Assembly (NCBI RefSeq): GCF_000421565.1
Contig: NZ_ATXG01000017.1
Coordinates: forward strand, 1 to 64,000
DNA from: Agromyces subbeticus DSM 16689
Lineage (GTDB): Bacteria; Actinomycetota; Actinomycetes; Actinomycetales; Microbacteriaceae
DNA: 64,000 nucleotides
Reading direction: 5' to 3'
Shown: positions 58,258 through 64,000 of the stretch, in pieces
How positions within the stretch are numbered: position 1 is the stretch's first letter
Layout of the letters: each line of letters opens with the position of its first letter
The notes under the pieces: generated by a model
The model's database searches: none
What the model saw: the letters and a program-made list of their open reading frames with translations, nothing else
What the model was told of the DNA's origin: nothing
Translations under genes and position numbers: made by a program

Positions 58258-59373
58258 TCACTCCTGTGTGCTGAGGATCGAGGCGAGCGCATCGAGCGCC
58301 CGCCGCCAGAGGAAATCGGTGGGGCATGGCTCCGGCGCGAGCAGACGGTTGCTCGCGAAGGCGACGGCGATGCGCCGCCCGGGAACGAAGCCGACGGCGC
58401 AGCCGGCGAACCCCGGATGCCACAACAGCGGAAGACGCTCGCCGCGCACCACGAGCTCATCGCGGCGCCAGCCGAGTGCCTGCTCGGCGTCTGGCCCGAC
58501 GGCGAAGACCGCCGCCGTGACGGCCGGGCTCCACAACTCGGGTTCGTCATCGGCGCGGCTCAGCGCTGCGGCCACGTCGAGCAGGTCGTCGAGCGAGCCG
58601 AAGAGGCCGGCATGCCCGGCGATGCCGCCGAAGGCGTGGAAGCAATTGCCGTCGTTGGCGGCGCCGCGCACGGGCTGCGTGCGCCACGCGAAGCCGTCGT
58701 CGGGCCACATCACGGGGTACGGATGCCCCGTCGCCACCATTGAACGCTCGGCGTCATCGCCGTTCGAACTCGTGGCCGCTGCTCCGTCGACAGGTCCGTA
58801 GCCGAGCGTGCGGAGCACGAGCGGACGCGTCACGAGCTCGCGAACGGCGGCATCGAGCGGAACATCGGCGACCGAGGCGACGACGCGCCCGAGCACCATG
58901 AAACCGAGATCGGAGTAGTGGCGCGCGCTGCCTGGAGCGTAACGGAGCGGGAGTGCATCCATCGCGTCGAACGGGTCGGCTTCGGGCGCGAGGTAGAGCG
59001 GCTGCCACTCCCAGAGCCCGGCACGGTGCTGCAGCAGATCGCGCAGGGTCGTGTCTGCGTCGCCGCTGAAGCGCGGCATGAAGCGCGTGACCGGGTCGTC
59101 GAACGCCAGCTCGCCGTTCGAGGCGAGCCGATGCAGTGCGGTGGTGGTGCCGACGACCTTGCTCACCGAGGCGAGATCGTGCACGGTGCTTCGTCGCATG
59201 ACGACACCGGGCTGCTCGGCAGACGCGGGCGTCGCGAACCCCGCCGCGGCGACCGTTCGCTCGCCGTCGATGTCGACGCCGATGACGCAGCCGGCGGGGG
59301 CGCCGAGGTCAGCCCCATCAACTGGAGCGACGATGCCGGCCGCTGCCACTCGCAGGATCTCGTCGGGAGTCAT
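58258..59373 (-). CDS. Serine hydrolase (beta-lactamase fold) of the recycling operon
   Basis: A protein of 371 residues without a signal peptide. SVSK (S69, K72) is the S-x-x-K motif, HYSDLGFMVLGRVV gives Y-x-D, and LLWHPGFAGCAVGF the third motif. In the operon it stands between the epimerase and the transporter ATPase, so a cytoplasmic role on an imported D-amino-acid peptide or a MurNAc-linked compound is plausible. Nothing in the sequence fixes the substrate. The start ATG overlaps the epimerase stop as ATGA. Confidence 0.87.
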   Translation of the reverse strand: MTPDEILRVAAAGIVAPVDGADLGAPAGCVIGVDIDGERTVAAAGFATPASAEQPGVVMRRSTVHDLASVSKVVGTTTALHRLASNGELAFDDPVTRFMPRFSGDADTTLRDLLQHRAGLWEWQPLYLAPEADPFDAMDALPLRYAPGSARHYSDLGFMVLGRVVASVADVPLDAAVRELVTRPLVLRTLGYGPVDGAAATSSNGDDAERSMVATGHPYPVMWPDDGFAWRTQPVRGAANDGNCFHAFGGIAGHAGLFGSLDDLLDVAAALSRADDEPELWSPAVTAAVFAVGPDAEQALGWRRDELVVRGERLPLLWHPGFAGCAVGFVPGRRIAVAFASNRLLAPEPCPTDFLWRRALDALASILSTQE

Positions 59374-60464
59374 GCCGGCACCTGCCCGGCCAGGCCGAGG
59401 ATGCCGAGGCCCGCAGCCTCGGCGAGCACCGCTCGGTCGCCCGCGTATTCGAGACCGCCCGCGATCGGTGAGGCCCGCAGCCAGAGTCCGGCGTCGAGGT
59501 CGTGCACTGCATCAGGGCGGATGGCGGCGGCCAGCGAGGCGGCCGATGCGACGCCGACCGTGCTCTCCATCATGCAGCCCACGAGCACTCCGACGCCGGA
59601 CGCTCGGGCCTGCGCGGCGAGCCGGAGCGCCTCGGTCGGTCCGCCCGTCTTCGCGAGCTTGATGTTGACGAGGTCGGCCGCGCGGCGGCGCACGATGCGG
59701 CGAAGGTCCTCAGTGGTCCGGACCGACTCGTCCGCGAGGATCGGAGTGTCGACGGCGGCCGTCACCGCGGCGAGGCCGTCGAGGTCGCGCGCGGCGACGG
59801 GCTGCTCGACGAACTCGAGCCCGATCTCCGCCTGCTCCGCGTCGCGGATGAGGCGGATGGCCGTCTCGGGGGCCCAGGCCTGGTTGGCGTCGACGCGCAG
59901 TGCGATGTCGCTGCCGAGCTCGGCGCGCACGGCGGCGAGTGCGGGCACGATCGGCTCGCCCGCCGATGCCTTCACCTTGATGCAGCGGAATCCCTCGTCG
60001 GCGTGGGCCCGGGCCCGTTGCACGAGGTCGCCGATCGAGCCGGCTGACAGAGTCATGTCGGTCGCCACGTGGCGGGTGCCGGGTGCAGCACCGAGCATCT
60101 CGGCGACGCGGCGTCCGGCGAGCTGGGCGGCGAGGTCGGTGAGCGCGCACTCGACAGCGCTCTTCGCGGCGCTGTTGGAGAGCAGTGCCGCGGCGATCGC
60201 ACCGGCCCAGCGCTCGGACTCGATGATCGGGGTTCCGCGAACGGCATCGGCGATCGGCCCGGTGACCGCCGCCCGCACGCTCTCGGGGCTCTCCCCGGTC
60301 ACGCGCCAGCTCGTCGGTGCTTCGCCCCAACCGCTTCGCCCGTCGGTGTCGACGGCTTCGACGAGCATGACCTCGAGGTCGTCGGCACGACGCACCGCCG
60401 TGATGAAGGGACGCACGAGCGGGCTCGGCACCCGGTGCACCCTGAGCTCGGCGAGCCGGGTCAT
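59370..60464 (-). CDS. Dipeptide epimerase-like enolase (Ala-Glu epimerase-like)
   Basis: A protein of 364 residues. An enolase-superfamily barrel with CIKVKAS (Lys-x-Lys acid/base pair), metal ligands in RVDANQAW, FVEQPV and LADESV, and the second catalytic Lys in NIKLAKTGG. The C-terminal HDLDAGLWL loop fits L-Ala-D/L-Glu epimerases, which turn the L-Ala-D-Glu from peptidoglycan into L-Ala-L-Glu. Neighbouring murQ and anmK make that role likely. Both ends overlap neighbouring genes as ATGA. Confidence 0.9.
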   Translation of the reverse strand: MTRLAELRVHRVPSPLVRPFITAVRRADDLEVMLVEAVDTDGRSGWGEAPTSWRVTGESPESVRAAVTGPIADAVRGTPIIESERWAGAIAAALLSNSAAKSAVECALTDLAAQLAGRRVAEMLGAAPGTRHVATDMTLSAGSIGDLVQRARAHADEGFRCIKVKASAGEPIVPALAAVRAELGSDIALRVDANQAWAPETAIRLIRDAEQAEIGLEFVEQPVAARDLDGLAAVTAAVDTPILADESVRTTEDLRRIVRRRAADLVNIKLAKTGGPTEALRLAAQARASGVGVLVGCMMESTVGVASAASLAAAIRPDAVHDLDAGLWLRASPIAGGLEYAGDRAVLAEAAGLGILGLAGQVPA

Positions 60465-60961
60465 TTCGGCCCTCCTGCGTCACGACGGAGGCGCAGCTCG
60501 GGCTCGCCGAACTCGACCTGGGTGCGCGTTCCGCCGTCGGGCAGCCAGCCCCGGCCCCGGTAGAACGCAATTGACGACGCGTTCGCCGCGAAGACCCAGA
60601 GCGCGACGGATTCCGTTCCGCCCGCGCGCAGTGCGTCATAGGCCGCGTCGAGCAGGAGCGTGCCGAGCCCGAGTCCGCGGGCCATGGGCGAGACGTAGAG
60701 CGAGTGCACCGCGCCGCCGCCCCCAGGGTCTGGCGCGAACCGGGTGACCCCCTGCACGACACCGGCGTGCTCGGCGACGAGCACCGTGGCATCGTCGGCC
60801 GCCAGAACCCGAGTCCAGAGATCGTGCGCACGCTCATTCGTCATCGCATCGATCGCGGCGCTCGGCAGCACACCGACGTAGCTCTCACGCCAGCAGGCGA
60901 GGAAGACGGCGACGATCGCATCGCGGTCGTCGCTCGTCGCGGTGCGGAGCTTCACGGACAT
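60461..60961 (-). CDS. GNAT acetyltransferase in the recycling operon
   Basis: A protein of 166 residues. LRTATSDDRDAIVAVFLACWRESYVGVLP is the usual N-terminus, HSLYVSPMARGLGLGTLLLDAAYDAL is the acetyl-CoA motif (R-G-x-G-x-G variant) and SSIAFYRGRGWLPDGG closes the fold. The acceptor is unknown. Because all flanking genes overlap or nearly touch (4 bases after anmK, ATGA with the epimerase), an imported wall fragment or a derived amino acid is a possible substrate. Confidence 0.9.
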   Translation of the reverse strand: MSVKLRTATSDDRDAIVAVFLACWRESYVGVLPSAAIDAMTNERAHDLWTRVLAADDATVLVAEHAGVVQGVTRFAPDPGGGGAVHSLYVSPMARGLGLGTLLLDAAYDALRAGGTESVALWVFAANASSIAFYRGRGWLPDGGTRTQVEFGEPELRLRRDAGGPK

Positions 60962-60965
60962 CGCC

Positions 60966-62138
60966 TCAGTTCCCCGCCTCGAGCACGAGTGAGCGCACGT
61001 CGCCGGCGAGCGGTTGCGGCAAGACCAGCGCACCAGCTCCGGGGGTGATCGTGCCGAGGATGCGCGGTGCGCGAGCCCCGGTGCCGCCCGGCACGGTCGC
61101 TGCAACGCCGTGCAGCGTGCACCAGCCGATGAGGGCGAACGCGATGGCCTCTTTGCTGTCGGCGGGGGCGCCGAGCTCGTCGGCGAGCACCACCTCGATA
61201 TTCGGCAGCGCTGCGCGGAGCCCGCCGAGGATCAGCGGATTGCGGCATCCGCCCCCTGAGACGGCGAGGAACCCGATGCCCGCCGACTGCACGTCGCGGG
61301 CGACCGTGCGCACCGTCAGCGCGGTGAGGGTGCGCACGAGATCGGCGACCTCGAGCGAACGGCCGAACCTCGCTTCTGCCGCGCGCACGTAGCCGAGATG
61401 GAAATGTTCCTTGCCGGTGCTCTTCGGCGCGGCGAGCGAGTAGTACGGGTCGGCGAGCAGGAGCGTCAGCAGCTCCTCGTCGACGGTGCCGCTCGCGGCG
61501 ATGCGACCGTCGTCGTCGTAGCCGAGGTCGTTGAGCCCGCCGTCGACGACGACCGCGTCGACGAGCGCGTTGGCCGGCCCGATGTCGTAGGCCACGAGCG
61601 AGTCGCCGCCGACGACCGTCATGTTCGAGATGCCGCCGAGGTTCAGCGCCGCGGAGACGCCTGCCCGGTCGCGCAGCAGCAGTTCGTCGAGGAAGGAGAC
61701 GAGCGGGGCGCCGTGCCCGCCGGCGACGATGTCCCTGATGCGCACGTCGGAGACGACCGGCACGCCGAGCAGCTCGGCGATCCAGGCCGGCTGCCCGATC
61801 TGCAGCGTGCCGAGGGCGTGCGCCCCGTCGACCCAGTGGTACACGGTCTGGCCGTGCGAGGTGACGGCGTCGACGCCGCCCACCGCACCGCTCGCGGCGT
61901 GCGCTGCGTCGGCGAAGGCCTGCCCGATCAGGGTGTCGAGCTCGCAGATCTCGGCAAGGGTCGTCGGCGCGGGTGGCAGCGCGGCGATCAGCCGCTCGCG
62001 CAGTTCAGGCGCGTACGGCGTGCTCGCCTCGTGCAGCACCCGCCCGGAGAGGGCACCGTCGCGCTCGGCGAATTCGACGACGGCGACGTCGATGCCGTCG
62101 TGCGACGTGCCCGAGATCATTCCGAGAACACGCATCAT
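60966..62138 (-). CDS. anmK: Anhydro-N-acetylmuramic acid kinase AnmK
   Basis: A protein of 390 residues. The ATP-binding start VLGMISGTSHDGIDVAVVEF and LNLGGISNMTVVGG, ADLVRTLTALTVRTVARDV and GFLAVSGGGCRNPLILGGL match AnmK. The enzyme converts 1,6-anhydro-MurNAc to MurNAc-6-phosphate with ATP and water (EC 2.7.1.170) in the cytoplasm. GGAAGG precedes ATG 62138, which overlaps the murQ stop as ATGA. Its product is the substrate of MurQ upstream in the same operon. Confidence 0.96.
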   Translation of the reverse strand: MMRVLGMISGTSHDGIDVAVVEFAERDGALSGRVLHEASTPYAPELRERLIAALPPAPTTLAEICELDTLIGQAFADAAHAASGAVGGVDAVTSHGQTVYHWVDGAHALGTLQIGQPAWIAELLGVPVVSDVRIRDIVAGGHGAPLVSFLDELLLRDRAGVSAALNLGGISNMTVVGGDSLVAYDIGPANALVDAVVVDGGLNDLGYDDDGRIAASGTVDEELLTLLLADPYYSLAAPKSTGKEHFHLGYVRAAEARFGRSLEVADLVRTLTALTVRTVARDVQSAGIGFLAVSGGGCRNPLILGGLRAALPNIEVVLADELGAPADSKEAIAFALIGWCTLHGVAATVPGGTGARAPRILGTITPGAGALVLPQPLAGDVRSLVLEAGN

Positions 62139-63046
62139 GCACCTTCCAATGCCGGCCGAAGCCGACCGCCGGCCGCAGCCAGTCGGGTCGTCGCCGCAGC
62201 CTGCGACAGGCCGCGGGCCAGCATCAGCACCGAGACCTTGACGTCGTACCCGGTCTCGACCAGGCTCTGCTCGGCCCGCTCGCGGGGCACCTCCGCGATC
62301 TCGGCGACCATGCGCACCGCGCGATCTCGCAGCTTGTGGTTCGTCGGCTTCAGATCGACCATGAGGCTGCCGTAGGTCTTGCCCTGACGCACCATCACGA
62401 TCGTCGAGAACATGTTGAGCACGAGCTTCTGCGCGGTGCCCGCCTTCAACCGCGTCGAACCGGTGAGCACCTCGGGGCCGACGGCCACCTCGATGGCGAA
62501 CTCGGCGACCGCACTCAATCGGGTGCCGACATTGCACGACAGGCCGACGGTGAGCGCGCCGAGCTCCCTGGCACGCTCGATGGCGGCGATGACGAAGGGC
62601 GTGCGCCCGCTCGAGGCGATGCCCACGACCGTGTCGAGCGGACCGATCCTCGCTTCGTCGACCGCGGCGATTCCCGCTTCCGCGTCGTCTTCAGCGCCCT
62701 CGGTCGGCGTCACGATGGCCGAAGGACCACCGGCCATGATCGCGAACACGAGCTCGGGCGGAGTGCTGAAGGTGGGTGGACACTCCGAGGCGTCCACCAC
62801 CGCGATGCGGCCCGGCGTGCCGGCGCCCACGTAGACGAGACGCCCGCCGCGCTGCATCCGCTCGCTCGCCGCCTCGATCGCCGGCACGATCTGCGGCAGC
62901 GCACGGTTGACCGCACCGGGAACCGTCGCGTCGGCTTCGTTCATGGCGGCGGCGATCTCGGCCACGCTCATGCGATCGAGCTCCGCGGAGCGCGGATGGC
63001 TCGCCTCGGTGGCGAGGCCGGCCAGGTCCTTGTCGAGCGTGCTCAT
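62135..63046 (-). CDS. murQ: N-acetylmuramic acid 6-phosphate etherase MurQ
   Basis: A protein of 303 residues, the full family length. The SIS-fold enzyme removes D-lactate from MurNAc-6-phosphate to give GlcNAc-6-phosphate (EC 4.2.1.126). RLVYVGAGTPGRIAVVDASECPPTFSTPPELV contains the catalytic-region Glu (about 88), and PTEGAEDDAEAG follows. VGIASSGRTPFVIAAIERARELGALTVGL and a helical UBA-like tail complete the pattern. ATG 63046 overlaps the permease stop. Confidence 0.97.
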   Translation of the reverse strand: MSTLDKDLAGLATEASHPRSAELDRMSVAEIAAAMNEADATVPGAVNRALPQIVPAIEAASERMQRGGRLVYVGAGTPGRIAVVDASECPPTFSTPPELVFAIMAGGPSAIVTPTEGAEDDAEAGIAAVDEARIGPLDTVVGIASSGRTPFVIAAIERARELGALTVGLSCNVGTRLSAVAEFAIEVAVGPEVLTGSTRLKAGTAQKLVLNMFSTIVMVRQGKTYGSLMVDLKPTNHKLRDRAVRMVAEIAEVPRERAEQSLVETGYDVKVSVLMLARGLSQAAATTRLAAAGGRLRPALEGA

Positions 63047-63930
63047 TTCTTTCCTCTGTTTCTGGGGTCGAGTGCGTCGCGCAACCCGTCGCCGAGCAGG
63101 TTCAGCCCGACCACGAGCAGCACGACGACGACGCCGGGTGCGAACATCGTCCACGGAGCGATGCCGATGAGCGTGCGTGCCTCGAAGATCATCGAACCGA
63201 GCGACGGCGCCGGCGGCGGCGTGCCGAGGCCGAGGAAGCTGAGGGATGCCTCGGTCAGCACCGCCCACGACAGCGACAGCGTCACCTGCACGATGATGAT
63301 CGACGTGATGTTCGGCAGCACGTGGCGGAACATCACCATGGCTCGGCTCTGTCCGGTGCTCGTGGCCGCCTTGACGTATTCGATCTCGCGGAGCGAGAGC
63401 ACCGGGCCACGAGTCACTCGAATGAAGATCGGCACGTACACGATCGCGATGGCCACGGCGATCGTGAACCAATTGCGTTCGAAGACCGAGGCGAGCGACA
63501 AGGCGAGCAGCAACGGCGGGAATGCGAAGAGCACGTTCGTGACGCCGGAGATGACGCCATCGGAGATGCCCCGGTAGAACCCGGCGACGAGACCGCACAG
63601 CGTGCCGACCACGGTCGCCACCGCCACCGCCACGAGCGAGATCAGCGCCGAGTTCGCGACCCCTGCGGCGACACGCGAGAAGACGTCGCGACCGAACTGG
63701 TCGGTGCCGAACCAGTGCGCTGCCGACGGAGGCTGCAGGCGCGACGGTGGGTCCTGGGCGATCGGATCGTAGGGCAGCAGTCCGAATGCCGAGAGGAGGC
63801 TCAGCACGCCGAGCACGACGATGAGGATCAGACCGATGAGGCCGCTGCGACTGCGGAGCAGGAGTCGGACGCGCTCCATGGTGCGCCCGCCACCGGGGGC
63901 GAGCGCGGCGGATTGCGTGATGTCGGTCAT
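63043..63930 (-). CDS. ABC transporter permease, DppC type
   Basis: A protein of 295 residues with six membrane helices. HWFGTDQFGRDVFSRVAAGVANSALISLVAV and the EAA loop YVKAATSTGQSRAMVMFRHVLPNITSIIIV are typical of DppC/OppC permeases. GTPPPAPSLGSMIFEARTL precedes the last helix. It pairs with the partial permease upstream and the fused ATPase at 56619. The ends overlap both neighbours (ATGA). Confidence 0.94.
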   Translation of the reverse strand: MTDITQSAALAPGGGRTMERVRLLLRSRSGLIGLILIVVLGVLSLLSAFGLLPYDPIAQDPPSRLQPPSAAHWFGTDQFGRDVFSRVAAGVANSALISLVAVAVATVVGTLCGLVAGFYRGISDGVISGVTNVLFAFPPLLLALSLASVFERNWFTIAVAIAIVYVPIFIRVTRGPVLSLREIEYVKAATSTGQSRAMVMFRHVLPNITSIIIVQVTLSLSWAVLTEASLSFLGLGTPPPAPSLGSMIFEARTLIGIAPWTMFAPGVVVVLLVVGLNLLGDGLRDALDPRNRGKK

Positions 63931-64000
63931 GCTGCACGCACCCTCGGGTCGATCATTCGGTAGAGCACGTCGGTGAGCAGGTTCACGAGTACGAACGCGA
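63927..64000 (-). CDS. ABC transporter permease, DppB type (C-terminal end only)
   Basis: Only the last 23 residues are in the window (AFVLVNLLTDVLYRMIDPRV and three more). NLLTDVLYRMIDPRVR is the characteristic end of DppB-type permeases. The stop overlaps the DppC start. The remainder, probably with a substrate-binding protein and a regulator, lies to the right. Confidence 0.85.
   Translation of the reverse strand, partial: AFVLVNLLTDVLYRMIDPRVRAA

Noticed and set aside
1..64000. CRISPR arrays, insertion sequences or prophage genes
   Set aside because: No regularly spaced repeats, transposase genes or structural phage genes were seen. The IS30-type helix-turn-helix at 49421 belongs to a regulator without a transposase domain.

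Overview
The DNA is high-GC and gene-dense. It looks actinobacterial, most likely Microbacteriaceae (Agromyces/Microbacterium-like). The grounds are the GC-rich codon use, many ATGA/GTGA gene overlaps, three probable leaderless promoters, an F420-type flavin/deazaflavin reductase, an ECF41-type sigma factor, a QcrB-like cytochrome b, and repeated use of GCATCC/GGATGC words inside genes. The genus is an inference. No rRNA, complete tRNA, CRISPR array, insertion sequence or prophage was recognised.

Layout. 0-3 kb: a truncated duplicate of an NAD-dependent epimerase gene, an orphan gene and the intact epimerase gene. 2.4-10.3 kb: HxlR regulator with a divergent DHA2 exporter, a lipoprotein, a secreted PQQ-type sugar dehydrogenase fused to cell-wall-binding repeats, a molybdopterin oxidoreductase, a cupin, a PASTA/Ltp membrane protein and a frameshifted lipoprotein. 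10.3-17.5 kb: histidine kinase/response regulator/F420-type reductase operon, membrane protein plus multicopper oxidase, and an AhpD-like/ECF41 sigma operon with a candidate autoregulated promoter. 17.5-37.9 kb: many small regulator-plus-enzyme pairs (XRE with an AbiEii toxin remnant, TetR, MerR, AraC, MarR), a Doc toxin-antitoxin module, serine hydrolases and a PspA operon. 38-44.9 kb: stand-alone cytochrome b, an FAD amine oxidase, and a ROK-regulated GH84 hexosaminidase. 44.9-56.6 kb: a giant beta-helix protein, a DUF4097/MarR pair, a resolvase-like protein, two ArsR systems and a solitary ectB-like aminotransferase. 56.6-64 kb: one long minus-strand operon for recovery of cell-wall fragments, running off the right edge.

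How the parts work together. The right-hand operon couples a dipeptide/oligopeptide-type ABC importer to MurQ, AnmK, an Ala-Glu epimerase-like enolase, a beta-lactamase-fold hydrolase and a GNAT acetyltransferase. This is a plausible uptake and salvage route for peptidoglycan sugars and peptides. The GH84 enzyme and beta-helix protein suggest extracellular breakdown of GlcNAc-containing glycans.

The strongest new signal is regulatory. Four divergent promoter regions (23.5, 27.2, 53.7 and 56.2 kb) each carry two operator dyads spaced exactly 33 bp apart. Two of them, 26 kb apart, carry the same TGCAAC-N6-RTTGCA pair at the same distance from a start codon, so a short-chain-dehydrogenase gene may belong in trans to the regulon of the ArsR/SRPBCC pair. 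The HxlR, MerR, MarR, ROK and toxin-antitoxin promoters also show readable operators.
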